Shown: positions 31,110 through 41,828, numbered from the stretch's first letter. The stretch is DNA of 64,000 bases from an uncultured Clostridia bacterium (GCA_944386415.1 CALXAY010000001.1:1-64000); one strand, 5' to 3'. Translations and numbers: made by a program. Notes: generated by a model not told the origin, from the letters alone.

Positions 31110-33845
31110 ATGCCACAAGATGAAGAAGAAAAGAAAAAAAGAGAAGAAGAAGCAAGAGCAATAATTTCAAGTAATAGTATAGGGAGTTCAATAAATTCAA
31201 TTAATTATGCTAATATGAGAGGAACTCCATTAACCAGTAAAAATGACAATGAACAATATTTTATAAATAAAGTAAATGAAGCAAACAGTATAATTAATTC
31301 AATTAATCCAAGACAGAATGTTCCAGCACCTTCTACTACTGATGAAGAACGAGAGCAAGGACATAAAAATGTGCAATCACTTTTAGATTTAATGGATAGA
31401 AATATAGAGCCAGAAATAGAAAAAACAAGTAATGTTCAACAAGAAGAAAATAATCCAAATGCTAATCATAGATTTAGAATAAATGGAACAAAATCTAAAG
31501 AAGAAATAGATAAGCAAGTACAACAAGCAAGTTCTTTAAATGTGCAACCAAATACTAATAACACTAATAATGTTAAAAGCATTACAGACCGTGATATAAA
31601 AGTAGGTCTAGCTTCACAAGCAGATACACAGAATGCAAAAGAATTAACAAATACTAACATTAATGCTATGACCGAAGCAAATAGAAAAAACGAAAATATA
31701 GAAAAAGGTGGACTTTCTAAATTTGAAGAAATGTTAGATACATTTTTTGATAATATAATTGGAGGAGTAAAACAAACTGTATCAGGTTTAGCAAATGTTG
31801 TTACTACTGGTGCAGCTTTAGGCATAAGAGGGTTAGAAGGTGCAGCAGGAATATTAGGACTAGAAAATGCAAGAAATTCATTAAATGAAGCTTATAACTC
31901 AATAGTTAAAACAGGAAGTAATATTAATGAAATAGCTAACTATGAAAGAACAGTAAACAGTCAAATAGATGATGATTTAACAAAAACTGTTGGAGATGTA
32001 ACAAATGTAATTTCTAATATGGTTTCATCACAAGTTATAGGATATGCAATTCCAAGCAGTGTACCTGGTGTTGTAATACAAGGTTTATCTGTAGGTGGAA
32101 ATTCTGCTCAAGAAGTACTAGATGAAAATAAAGATAATATTGGACAAGCAACATTAACTGGTATTGCAAAAGGTTATACATCTTATTTAACAGAGAAAAT
32201 GTTTGACGCTAACATACTTACTATGGGAACTAATAAAACCAGTATTCAAAAATCAGTTGATAAGTTAATATCAGATAGATTAAGCTCAAAATTAGGTAAA
32301 GAAGTAGCTAATAAAACAGTAGGAATAATAGGAGAAAACGCAGAAGAGTTGGTAGAGGACAATGTTGATAATTTAATAGATAAGCTTATTAACAATAAAG
32401 ATTTACCAGGATTTAAAGAATGGTGGAATAATACAACAGAAACTGCTAAGGTCACTACTTTATCAACATTGATAATGAGTATGGTAGGATTAGGTGGAGA
32501 AAGTTTTCACAATAAAGAAATTGATATGGAAGCAGATTATTGGATAGATCAAGCTCAACAAATAATAGAACAAGAAGATATGGCAATACATTTTAATCCT
32601 AGTGAAGTTAAAACTTTAAACGACACTAAAGACTTCTATATAACAAGATTTACACAAGATGGAGAGATTGCTAATGTAGTTCCAACAAGAGGGAAAACAA
32701 TAGCAAATCCTAATGAAAACTTAAATATAAAGCCTGCAATAGTAAGAGATAATATAACTAACTTTTATACTGTTATAGATGAAGATACTGGAATTGTATT
32801 AGATAGTACACCATATAATACAACAATAGAAGCTGAAAGTGGTTTTAATGAAAAAGTAAATAAATTATCTGATTTACAAGTAAGAGATATTAACCAAAAG
32901 ATAAGTAAAGCAAATTACGCAGTTACTAATGAATTTACTAGAGTTATTAATGAAGCTAAAAACGAATTATCTCAAATGACACCAACAGATTATGGAATAA
33001 ATACAAGACAAAATACACAACAAAATCAAGAGAAGGAAAGACAAAATTTTGAAAATATAAACAAAACAATTAACCAAATATCAGATAAAAGTGTTTATAA
33101 CCAGACAGCAGTTGATAATTTATTAACAACCGTAAGTAATAATATGGATAATATTGAATATGTTCCAGAAGATAATAGCGGTGGAGTATTATATTCTTTT
33201 GACAATGACAGAAATATAACAGGGCAACAAAATATAAATAGCAAAGTTTATACAGGTAAGAAAATAAAAAGTATAGTAAATACAGCTATACAAAATGCTG
33301 ATACAACAAATCTATATCAAGAAACGAATATAGATAGCACCCAGACGTCCTCAGAGCCAAATTCAAGCAATTTCTATACTAATCAAGGTAATAACTATAC
33401 TAATGATACTGGATATGCTGTACAAGATATTAAGAGAGTAACAAAGCCTTTTGATAATCAAGAAAGTTATTCAAGAGATGATATGGTAGATATATGGAAT
33501 AACCAAGTATCTAACAACAACTATGACGCATATTATGATAACAATGGTAACATAGAAAGATACATTGCTATTGAAGAAGAAGGTAAAAATATTGTTGTAA
33601 ATCAATACGATAATAACGACAATGTAGTAAAAAGTGAGGTTATATCAAACGAGAATGGAAGATATAAAGCTAGTGATATACAAGATACCCTTAATAGAGT
33701 TGCAAGCCTATATGACGAAAATAGACCAATAAAAGGACAAAGAGATATAGAAGGCAACGAAGTTTTGAGCATGAAGAAAAATAATAAAAATAAAGATACT
33801 ACCTTAGCGTTACCTAAAAATCAAGGTGTTGCTAATTCACGGTAG
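31110..33845 (+). CDS. Ejection/polyvalent protein, N-terminal part (stops at CGG-TAG)
   Basis: 911 aa after AGGAGGTGG. Disordered N-terminus, a glycine/alanine-rich amphipathic or membrane-active region (about 205-340, VSGLANVVTTGAALGIRGLEGAAGIL and SQVIGYAIPSSVPGVVIQG), then mixed domains. It ends ANSR-TAG at 33843-33845. The next large frame opens 20 nt earlier in the +1 frame with no ribosome binding site, so this is probably the front part of one ~3,050-aa polyvalent protein, either broken or joined by +1 frameshifting at CGG-TAG. Confidence 0.75.
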   Translation: MPQDEEEKKKREEEARAIISSNSIGSSINSINYANMRGTPLTSKNDNEQYFINKVNEANSIINSINPRQNVPAPSTTDEEREQGHKNVQSLLDLMDRNIEPEIEKTSNVQQEENNPNANHRFRINGTKSKEEIDKQVQQASSLNVQPNTNNTNNVKSITDRDIKVGLASQADTQNAKELTNTNINAMTEANRKNENIEKGGLSKFEEMLDTFFDNIIGGVKQTVSGLANVVTTGAALGIRGLEGAAGILGLENARNSLNEAYNSIVKTGSNINEIANYERTVNSQIDDDLTKTVGDVTNVISNMVSSQVIGYAIPSSVPGVVIQGLSVGGNSAQEVLDENKDNIGQATLTGIAKGYTSYLTEKMFDANILTMGTNKTSIQKSVDKLISDRLSSKLGKEVANKTVGIIGENAEELVEDNVDNLIDKLINNKDLPGFKEWWNNTTETAKVTTLSTLIMSMVGLGGESFHNKEIDMEADYWIDQAQQIIEQEDMAIHFNPSEVKTLNDTKDFYITRFTQDGEIANVVPTRGKTIANPNENLNIKPAIVRDNITNFYTVIDEDTGIVLDSTPYNTTIEAESGFNEKVNKLSDLQVRDINQKISKANYAVTNEFTRVINEAKNELSQMTPTDYGINTRQNTQQNQEKERQNFENINKTINQISDKSVYNQTAVDNLLTTVSNNMDNIEYVPEDNSGGVLYSFDNDRNITGQQNINSKVYTGKKIKSIVNTAIQNADTTNLYQETNIDSTQTSSEPNSSNFYTNQGNNYTNDTGYAVQDIKRVTKPFDNQESYSRDDMVDIWNNQVSNNNYDAYYDNNGNIERYIAIEEEGKNIVVNQYDNNDNVVKSEVISNENGRYKASDIQDTLNRVASLYDENRPIKGQRDIEGNEVLSMKKNNKNKDTTLALPKNQGVANSR

Positions 33846-36800
33846 TACCTCTAATAACAATATATCACAAAGTAGAGACATTATCAAATCTATTGAAAAG
33901 TTTGAAAAGGCTAAAAATAATATAGATAGAGAAACAGTTGTAAATATTGCTAATAGTTTAGATATAAAGATTAAAGAAGGAGCTACTAAAATTGAAAATA
34001 CAAATATGTCTAAACTAGCAGGTAAGAACAAAACTCCTAATATTATAACTATTGATGAATTATTCAAAGATTTAACTAGTAAAAATATTAAGGAATATAG
34101 AAAAGAAGCTGAAAGCATTGCTAATAATCTTTATAGAGATAAACTAGTAAAAATATTTGATACACAAACAGAAACAGAAATAAATAAAAGTGGTATTGAA
34201 AAAACTCTTTCTGGAAACATTACTAAAAGTAAAATTCAAAGCATTAATAAATTACAAGATATTATTGAACAAGGAATTTATGGTTATACTACATATAATC
34301 CAGATGACAATAATGGAATACTTTATCATCATTTCTTCACACCAGTAAATTATCAAAATAAAAATGGATTAATTAGAGTAGTTATAAGAGAATTTACTAA
34401 TGATAATTCATTAAATGATAAATATTATTATCATCAACTTGAATTTATTAGCAATAAAAAAATAGAAGGTATTAACGCCTTACCCCAAATTAATGGAAAT
34501 AAGGAAATTAAGTTTTTACCTTCTACTAAGAATAGTATACCACAAAATAATCAAAGTGTCAAAAATAAAACAAAACAGACCCAAACACAAAAGGCAATAA
34601 ACTCTTTAGAAGATATAAAGACAAAATACAAGAGTCAAACAGACCAATTAAATATATTTGAAAATGAAGATAATACTATAAGTATTAATAATTTAGTTGT
34701 AAAACAAAATTTAAGAAATAAAGGAATTGGTCAAAATATTCTTAATGATATTATTGATTATGCTGATAAGAATGGTAAAACAATAACTTTAACACCTACC
34801 AGCCAATATCTTACAAAAAATAGATTAACAAATTGGTATAAGAAAAATGGTTTTGTAGAAAATAAAGGTAGAAATACAGATTATTCTATTAGTGATACTA
34901 TGTATAGGCTTCCTAAAAATAATACTCAAAATAACAAAAACATCAAAGACAACAGTGTCAGAGCTATGAGAAAAAATACTTCAAGAAGTGATACAGTAGT
35001 TGACAATCATGGTAGAACTTTAACTAAGCAGCAACAAGAATATTTCAAGGATAGTAAGGTTAGAGATGAAAACGGAAATTTACAAGTTGTATATCATGGT
35101 ATTAACGATTTTGGTTTTACAGAATTTAAAAGAAACTTTAATTATTATACAAGTAGAGAAGATGTTGCTAATACCTATACTGGAAATAACGGAATATATA
35201 GAGGTTACATAAACATAACAAATCCAATAATAATAGACGCAAATAAAGAAAAATGGTCTATGATAGATATTGACAATATTAAAATTAATGGAATTAACGA
35301 TATAAGAAAGTTCCTAAATCAACAAGGAGCTTCTATATGGCAAGAAAATGGAAAGACAAGAACATCTACAGCAGATTTAGTCCAAGCAATATCAGACGCA
35401 ATAGATGAAGGTGAAATAACCGCTGACGGAATTATTATACAAAATATCTATGATGAAGGAAGTTATAATAGTGGAGAAGCAAAACTAGGTACAGATTATA
35501 TAACATTTAAAAGTAATCAATTCAAAAATTTAGATAATTCTTCTCCTACTTCTAATAATGATATAAGGTATATGAAAAAGAGTAATTCAAGAAATAGAAC
35601 AAATACAACTAATAATTCTAAAAAATTAATAGCTCAACATAATACATCAGAAGAAAAATTAATGGAAGCATTAGACTTAGGAGCTTTACCAGTACCAAGT
35701 ATAGCTATAACAAAATCAGACACACCTATTTCTAATTATGGAGATATTACATTACTATTCAACAAAGACACAATAAATCCAACAGACAGAAGAAATGTAG
35801 CTTATAATAGTGATATTTACTCTACAAGAAGACCACAAACAGTAAACAGCTTAGATAAGAATAAGGTTAAAACCTTCGAAAAGTCTATGAATGATAAAGG
35901 TATAAGTTATGGTTATATAAGTCAGATTGAAGAATACATACAAGATAATGATTTTACAAGAGCTAAAGATACAATAAGATATGAACTACAAAAAGCTAAT
36001 CCAGATATTACAGAGCAAGAAATAGAAGATAGCTTTACAGAAGCAATAGAAACTATTAAAGATAAACGTATATTAAGAGAAGATGTTGACCCATATACTC
36101 CTAGTGGCAACAGGAAAAGTATTGAACAAATGTCAGTTCCATATACACTAGATAATATTGTTAGATTAATGACTAAAAAATCTAATAAAGGAGCTGAAAG
36201 TAATAACTTTGCAGGTCTTCCAGAAGTAAGAGCAAATCTTTCACAACAATTCAAAAATGTTGAAGAAATGCACCAACAGGAAAACAATCTTGTTTCAACA
36301 GAAGAAATGCAAAAGGTAAAAGAACAACTAAATGATGAATTTTACAACTTAATAGACGAAATAGGAAAATATGATAAGGTTGAGAGATATTTTGGTAGTG
36401 CTGATACAGTTGCTAATGCACTAAATGAAACAGCAAAATCTAAAAATATTTCAAAAGAAGTACTAGAAAATGAACTTGATTTTGTTTCAATAACAAATGT
36501 TCCAGACAAAACACTTCAAAAAGCAATTGATTTTTTGAATAGTTTAAAGAATGTTCCTACTGAATACTTTGAAGTAAAGCCACAAAGAGCGGTTGGTTTA
36601 AATGAAATTCAAAGTGCCATTGTACCAAAAAATACTTCTAAAGAACTTATAGACAAATTAAAAGAAAATAACATTCCTATTACTTATTACGATACTCAAC
36701 AAGAAAGAAATAAAATAATTGCAAATGAGACAGAAAATAAAAATATACGTTTTGCTAAGAAAACAGCTAAGACACCTAAAGTAGAGGGAGAAATACTAGA

Positions 36801-39800
36801 GCCAGGACAAACAAATGCACAAAGAGAAAGTAATTACATAGAGCAAGAAATAAGAAAAATAGAAGAAAGTGGTAATTGGGACGACAGTATTCCTGTAACA
36901 AGAATGACTGATATAAGAAAAACGATTGAAGATTATCTAGGTATTGGAGTTCAAAAAGGACGTTTTAGACAACAGGCTTATGGTATTTATAAAGGAAATA
37001 GAGATGTAATAAGAACTAAAGAACTTAAAGACATTGATACAATCTTGCATGAGACCGGACATGCTTTAGACATTGGAAAAAGAATAAAACTGGATAAAGA
37101 AAGTATCTCAAATGAACTTCTAAAAGCAGTAAATAGATATGGTGGATATGAAGCTGAAACAAGAGAAGTACAACTTGAAGAAGGTTTTGCAGAAGTAATA
37201 AGAGAATATACTATTGTACCTAATCAAGCTAAAATTGATTATCCTCAAACTGTTGAGATATTAGAAGGTATAAGACAAACAGATAAAGATTTTAATAAAT
37301 TTATTACCGATGTACAACAGCAAACATACAATTACATACATCAAAATCCAGAAAATAGAGTTTTAAGTAACCAAAGCATAGGAGAAAGGACAGATAAACC
37401 TAAGTGGTCAAAAGAATATATACAGCAAGAAGTAATGAGAAATATCTATGATAAAGATATTTCAATTAAATATGCAGTAAATGAAATGCAAAAGGTAAAT
37501 GGTAAATCTACAAACGATTTAAAAGCGAGTGAAAACGCATATTATTTAACAAGACTTTCTAGTGGTATTGGAGATAAAGTTGTATCTATGCTATCTAAAG
37601 GCTATATAGATGAAAATGGAAATAAATTAATGCCAGGGCTAGAACAACTAGGAGAAATACTTGGAAATAGTGAGAAAAGATTTAATGACTTAAGAGCTTA
37701 TCTAGTAGCACAAAGGGATTTAGAGTATAAAGCTAAAACATTAAAGACAGGTATAAGAACAATGGATAGTAAAGCTGTTGTAGAGCAATTTAAGAATGAT
37801 AAACAAATACAAGAAGCAGCTAAAATTGTATATGATACTCTAGATGGTGTTATGCAATATGCAGTAAATAACGGATTAATAGACCAAGAAACAGCAAATA
37901 GCTTACGAGAAAGCAATGCTTTCTATGTACCTATGCAAAGGGTTTTAGAAGGCAACAAAAACAATGTAGGTAGAAGGGGAGCAGTAGCAGATATTATAAA
38001 AGCTAGAACTGGAAGTGAACTTGATGTAAAAGATGTTTTAGAAAATATTGTTGCAAATTGTGCTAACATAATTCAACAAGTAGAAAATAATAACATTTTA
38101 AAAGCACTATATAATCAAGGAGAACAAGTTGGTATGACCGGTAAAATTTACGATGTTATAGACGCACCTATGATAAAAATAGGAACTGCTAAATTAAGTA
38201 CTTGGGAAAGAGAATTAAGAAATCAAGGGGTTGACACAACTGAATTAAACCTAGAAAAAACAATTGATTTATTTGCACCCAATAACAAAGTAGATACAAA
38301 TAATCTTATTACAAGTTTTATAAATACAAATGGAAAAAGAATATATTTACAATTTAATGATGAAGTATTGTTCAATTCTTTAATGAATATGGATAAAAAG
38401 TTTATGAGTACTGTTTTAAATATAAATAGGAAATTAAATATGCCTTTAAGATATGGTGCTACAATGGCTAATATTGGTTTTGCAATTCCAAATATGATAT
38501 CAGATACAGCACAAGCAACAATATTTAGTGAAGCTGGCTTTATTCCAGTAGTAGATAATGTAATTGGAATAATGGATATTTTATCAGTTCAAAATAAATC
38601 TGCCAGAAATTTCTTTAATAAAGTTGTTCCTGGATATGCAAATAGAATAAATACTTTATATGCTATATATGAACAAACAGGAGCTACAAGTGCAACAAGA
38701 ATGAGTCAATATAGAGAAAAAACTCAAGCACTTATGAAAGATGTTTATGGTACAAAAAATAGTGAAGTTCTAGGAATAAAAGAGAAATTTAAACCTTTAA
38801 AAAGACTTTTAGATATAATGACATATATTCCAGAATTATCTGAACAAAGTACAAGATTTAGAGTTTTTGAAAAAAACTTAGACTTATATAGAAGTAAAGG
38901 TATGTCAGAAACAGACGCAAGAATACAAGCAGCCTTACAGAGTAGAGACGCGACACAAGATTTTGGAAGAACTGGTAATGTTACAAGAGAGATAAATCAA
39001 TTAATACCTTTCTCTGCTGCTAGAGTTGGAAGTGCTTATACATTTGCAGAAAAAGTAAAAGCTAACCCTAAACGTGTTGCAAGTAGAATGGCTATATTAA
39101 TTGCAATATCTACAGCCATAAAAGCAATAGGTTATGATGACGATGAAATAGAAGAATTAAATCAAAGAAAGAAAGATGATAACTTTGTGCTAAAAGTCGG
39201 CGACCAAATTATAACTATTAAGAAGCCACAAGGAATACTTAGAAGTATTATAAACCTAGGAGAATATGTACAAGACTTATTTACAGGACATATTGAAGAA
39301 GGTAAAGAAGGAGAAAGACTAACTGAATGGGTTACTAATGCAATAATGGATAATATGCCAGCAGACAGTGTAACAGGTTTAGTTCCTAATATGATAGCTC
39401 CTGTAGTTGAAAATGCGATTAATAAAGACTTGTATTATAACTCTGATATAGTAAAGAGTTATGATTTAGAATTACCAGATAATGAACAATATTATGATTA
39501 TAATTCTCAACTTGCAATATGGCTAGGACAGATATTTAATTATTCTCCTGCTAAGATAGATAATTTAATAAGTGGATATTTGGGAGGACTTGGAACATCT
39601 GTAACAAATGTTATTGACTGGATAGCTGGTAAAACTGGAATAACAGTAGAACAACCAAATATGGGAGCAGAAGATAGTGCAGTTGGAAAAAGATTTTTTG
39701 TAAACGTAAACTCTAACAGCCAGAGTGTTGACGACGTTTACACACTAAAAACAGACTTAACAAAAAAACAGAATGGTGGTACAATAACAGAGGAAGAAGA

Positions 39801-40239
39801 AAAGCAACTTGAAGCATTAACAGAAGCAACAAGTAATATGGCTAAACTTAATAAACAAATAAAAGAGATCAAGAAAAGTTTAACATTATCTGCTAATGAA
39901 AAAGCTGACCAAATAAGAGTTTTACAACAACAAAAAACAGATACAGCAAGAAAAGCACTAGGAAAAGACCTTCTATTTTCTGAAAATCAACAAGCAATTG
40001 AAAGCACACAGTTCTATCCTTCACGAGACACCTTAAGTCAAAACAAAAGAACTCTAACACTTACTTCTGAAATGAAAAAAGAATATGAAGAAGTAGCAAC
40101 CGAATATTACCAAAAATACGAAAAGCAAGGAATATATAGCGAAGAAAAGCTAGAACAAATAAAACAAAAAGCAAAAGACTATGCTAAGAACTATTTAATG
40201 AAAAAATATAAAAGCGAATTAGTAAAGTCTGGAGAATAA
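33826..40239 (+). CDS. Giant polyvalent protein (GNAT, ART, zincin, LPD38-like)
   Basis: 2137 aa if read from GTG 33826. Domains: GNAT-like acetyltransferase at about 260-365 (LVVKQNLRNKGIG); ART-PolyVal ADP-ribosyltransferase at about 395-580 (VYHGINDFGFTEF, YYTSREDVANTYTG, NPIIID, DYITFKSNQFK); zincin with HETGHALD near 1074 and EEGFAEVIREY after it; an LPD38-like helical region about 1540-1825 (NIGFAIPNMISDTAQ, IPELSEQSTRF, REINQLIPFSAARVG); and a C-terminal coiled coil. Polyvalent proteins are packed in the virion and enter the host with the DNA to act on host targets and protect the genome. No Shine-Dalgarno precedes the start, supporting frameshift fusion with the 911-aa frame. Confidence 0.8.
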   Translation: MLLIHGSTSNNNISQSRDIIKSIEKFEKAKNNIDRETVVNIANSLDIKIKEGATKIENTNMSKLAGKNKTPNIITIDELFKDLTSKNIKEYRKEAESIANNLYRDKLVKIFDTQTETEINKSGIEKTLSGNITKSKIQSINKLQDIIEQGIYGYTTYNPDDNNGILYHHFFTPVNYQNKNGLIRVVIREFTNDNSLNDKYYYHQLEFISNKKIEGINALPQINGNKEIKFLPSTKNSIPQNNQSVKNKTKQTQTQKAINSLEDIKTKYKSQTDQLNIFENEDNTISINNLVVKQNLRNKGIGQNILNDIIDYADKNGKTITLTPTSQYLTKNRLTNWYKKNGFVENKGRNTDYSISDTMYRLPKNNTQNNKNIKDNSVRAMRKNTSRSDTVVDNHGRTLTKQQQEYFKDSKVRDENGNLQVVYHGINDFGFTEFKRNFNYYTSREDVANTYTGNNGIYRGYINITNPIIIDANKEKWSMIDIDNIKINGINDIRKFLNQQGASIWQENGKTRTSTADLVQAISDAIDEGEITADGIIIQNIYDEGSYNSGEAKLGTDYITFKSNQFKNLDNSSPTSNNDIRYMKKSNSRNRTNTTNNSKKLIAQHNTSEEKLMEALDLGALPVPSIAITKSDTPISNYGDITLLFNKDTINPTDRRNVAYNSDIYSTRRPQTVNSLDKNKVKTFEKSMNDKGISYGYISQIEEYIQDNDFTRAKDTIRYELQKANPDITEQEIEDSFTEAIETIKDKRILREDVDPYTPSGNRKSIEQMSVPYTLDNIVRLMTKKSNKGAESNNFAGLPEVRANLSQQFKNVEEMHQQENNLVSTEEMQKVKEQLNDEFYNLIDEIGKYDKVERYFGSADTVANALNETAKSKNISKEVLENELDFVSITNVPDKTLQKAIDFLNSLKNVPTEYFEVKPQRAVGLNEIQSAIVPKNTSKELIDKLKENNIPITYYDTQQERNKIIANETENKNIRFAKKTAKTPKVEGEILEPGQTNAQRESNYIEQEIRKIEESGNWDDSIPVTRMTDIRKTIEDYLGIGVQKGRFRQQAYGIYKGNRDVIRTKELKDIDTILHETGHALDIGKRIKLDKESISNELLKAVNRYGGYEAETREVQLEEGFAEVIREYTIVPNQAKIDYPQTVEILEGIRQTDKDFNKFITDVQQQTYNYIHQNPENRVLSNQSIGERTDKPKWSKEYIQQEVMRNIYDKDISIKYAVNEMQKVNGKSTNDLKASENAYYLTRLSSGIGDKVVSMLSKGYIDENGNKLMPGLEQLGEILGNSEKRFNDLRAYLVAQRDLEYKAKTLKTGIRTMDSKAVVEQFKNDKQIQEAAKIVYDTLDGVMQYAVNNGLIDQETANSLRESNAFYVPMQRVLEGNKNNVGRRGAVADIIKARTGSELDVKDVLENIVANCANIIQQVENNNILKALYNQGEQVGMTGKIYDVIDAPMIKIGTAKLSTWERELRNQGVDTTELNLEKTIDLFAPNNKVDTNNLITSFINTNGKRIYLQFNDEVLFNSLMNMDKKFMSTVLNINRKLNMPLRYGATMANIGFAIPNMISDTAQATIFSEAGFIPVVDNVIGIMDILSVQNKSARNFFNKVVPGYANRINTLYAIYEQTGATSATRMSQYREKTQALMKDVYGTKNSEVLGIKEKFKPLKRLLDIMTYIPELSEQSTRFRVFEKNLDLYRSKGMSETDARIQAALQSRDATQDFGRTGNVTREINQLIPFSAARVGSAYTFAEKVKANPKRVASRMAILIAISTAIKAIGYDDDEIEELNQRKKDDNFVLKVGDQIITIKKPQGILRSIINLGEYVQDLFTGHIEEGKEGERLTEWVTNAIMDNMPADSVTGLVPNMIAPVVENAINKDLYYNSDIVKSYDLELPDNEQYYDYNSQLAIWLGQIFNYSPAKIDNLISGYLGGLGTSVTNVIDWIAGKTGITVEQPNMGAEDSAVGKRFFVNVNSNSQSVDDVYTLKTDLTKKQNGGTITEEEEKQLEALTEATSNMAKLNKQIKEIKKSLTLSANEKADQIRVLQQQKTDTARKALGKDLLFSENQQAIESTQFYPSRDTLSQNKRTLTLTSEMKKEYEEVATEYYQKYEKQGIYSEEKLEQIKQKAKDYAKNYLMKKYKSELVKSGE

Positions 40240-40244
40240 TTAAT

Positions 40245-40275
40245 AAGGGTTATTACAATAAGTGTAATAGCCCTT
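40245..40275 (+). terminator. Terminator after the giant gene
   Basis: AAGGGTTATTACA (40245-40257) pairs with TGTAATAGCCCTT (40263-40275) over 13 bp with one wobble, followed by TTATCTTTATTT. It separates virion from lysis genes. Confidence 0.8.
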
Positions 40276-40300
40276 TTATCTTTATTTAAAGGTGGGAAAT

Positions 40301-40927
40301 ATGGAAGGAATAACAAGTATAATAATTAGTTTAACAGCCTTAGTTACAGCAATAGCAGGACTCGTAGTAGCAATTGCAAAAGCAAAAAAAGAAATAGAAA
40401 ATTCTATTCCAAAAAAAATAAAAAACCAGATTAATATTGATAATGAAATTATAAAACGTATGGAGAATTTAAAAGAATATCTAAATGCGGATCGTGTGCA
40501 AGTCTATGATTTTCATAATGGCGGACATTACGCAAATGGTAGAAGTGCTTTAAAAACATCTTGTACATATGAAGTATGTAGAAGTGGTTGTAGAAGTTAT
40601 CAAATGTATTTACAAGCAATACCTCTTAGTTGTATACCACAATTTGTAGAAACATTGCTTAATAAAGAAGAGTTAAAGATAAATAATTTAGAAGATATAA
40701 AAGAAAATATGAACTCTACGTATCACTTGAAGAAAGACCAAGGAGTAAGAAGCTTCTTTGATGTAGTAATTTATAATAAAAATAAAGAACCAATAGGCTT
40801 TTTAGCAGTTCAATATTTAACAGAAAACAAAGTGAACTTTAGTCACAACGAATTAAACGAAATATTAAAATTAAAATTCTTTATAGAAGAAAACTTAGAG
40901 AAAATGACAGCAAAAAAATCTAAATAG
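40301..40927 (+). CDS. Membrane protein with GAF-like domain near holin
   Basis: 208 aa from ATG 40301 (AAAGGTGGG 4-8 nt upstream favours it over a GTG 9 nt earlier). One N-terminal transmembrane helix (about 3-25), a short coiled coil and a GAF-like domain (LNADRVQVYDFHNGGHYANGRS ... SFFDVVIYNKNKEPIGFLAVQYL). Proteins with the YDFHNGGH segment sit before holins in Clostridial phages; they may sense or tune lysis timing. Confidence 0.65.
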   Translation: MEGITSIIISLTALVTAIAGLVVAIAKAKKEIENSIPKKIKNQINIDNEIIKRMENLKEYLNADRVQVYDFHNGGHYANGRSALKTSCTYEVCRSGCRSYQMYLQAIPLSCIPQFVETLLNKEELKINNLEDIKENMNSTYHLKKDQGVRSFFDVVIYNKNKEPIGFLAVQYLTENKVNFSHNELNEILKLKFFIEENLEKMTAKKSK

Positions 40928-40941
40928 GAAGGAGGGATACT

Positions 40942-41139
40942 ATGAGTAATAAAGTATATGATGTTTTAAAATGGATAACACTTATATTTTTACCAGCATT
41001 AACAACTTTAGTTGGTGTTATACTGAACAGCTTTAATGTTGGTTGTACAGAAATAGTCTTAACTATAATGACAGCAGTAACAACATTCTTAGGAGCTATA
41101 CTTGGAATATCTAATATTAATTATAAAAACAAGGAGTGA
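40942..41139 (+). CDS. Holin
   Basis: 65 aa after GGAAGGAGGG. Two transmembrane helices (about 9-29 and 36-58), short polar N-terminus and a Lys/Asn-rich tail (GISNINYKNKE), as in small class II-type holins of Firmicutes phages. It overlaps the frame before the endolysin gene. Confidence 0.85.
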   Translation: MSNKVYDVLKWITLIFLPALTTLVGVILNSFNVGCTEIVLTIMTAVTTFLGAILGISNINYKNKE

Positions 41140-41144
41140 TAATT

Positions 41145-41813
41145 ATGGCTACAAATATACCATTAACAGGTGCATTTAGAGTAACATGTGAATACAAAAG
41201 AAAAGGAGACTGGGCTGCTGGTTGGCATACAGGAATTGATTTAGTTGGAGATGATACAATTTACGGTACTTGTGATGGAACAGTAACAAAAATAGGTTGG
41301 GATAATAGTTATGGAAATTATATTACCGTTAAAGCTTCTGACGGGAAATATCACTGGTTTTGTCATTTAAGTAAGGTAACTTGTAGTGAAGGAGATAAAA
41401 TAAGCCGTACGACGAAAATAGGAGTTATGGGTAGTACAGGAAATTCAACAGATAAACATTTGCATTTCGAAATAAGAAATTCTAGTAATAAATACGCAGA
41501 TAATTCAAACCCAGCAGGCTATATGGGAATACCAAATAAAGTTGGAAGTTATAATACTCCTAATTATCAAATTGGAAACACAACGGCTTCTAGTAATTCA
41601 AATACAACAGGAGAACTAAAAACATTAAATCATAATACTAATTTAAGAAAAGCCCCTACAACATCTGCTGATATATTAAGTTTATACATACCAAATACAA
41701 CATTATATGTTTTAGAACCTAGTGTAGCAGTAGCTGATGGATATACTTGGGATAAAGTAAAAATACGTGTAACTGGAGAAGAAGGTTATATGATAAATAA
41801 AAATTATAAATAA
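41145..41813 (+). CDS. Endolysin: M23 peptidase plus SH3b domain
   Basis: 222 aa from ATG 41145 with AAGGAG 8 nt upstream. M23 (LytM/lysostaphin) zinc peptidase: HTGID (His28, Asp32), HLS (His74) and HLHFE (His105, His107) are the metal and catalytic residues. The C-terminal SH3b domain (about 155-222, NTNLRKAPTTSADILS) binds the cell wall. It cleaves peptidoglycan cross-bridges after the holin opens the membrane. Confidence 0.92.
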   Translation: MATNIPLTGAFRVTCEYKRKGDWAAGWHTGIDLVGDDTIYGTCDGTVTKIGWDNSYGNYITVKASDGKYHWFCHLSKVTCSEGDKISRTTKIGVMGSTGNSTDKHLHFEIRNSSNKYADNSNPAGYMGIPNKVGSYNTPNYQIGNTTASSNSNTTGELKTLNHNTNLRKAPTTSADILSLYIPNTTLYVLEPSVAVADGYTWDKVKIRVTGEEGYMINKNYK

Positions 41814-41828
41814 AATAGGAGGTAAAAT

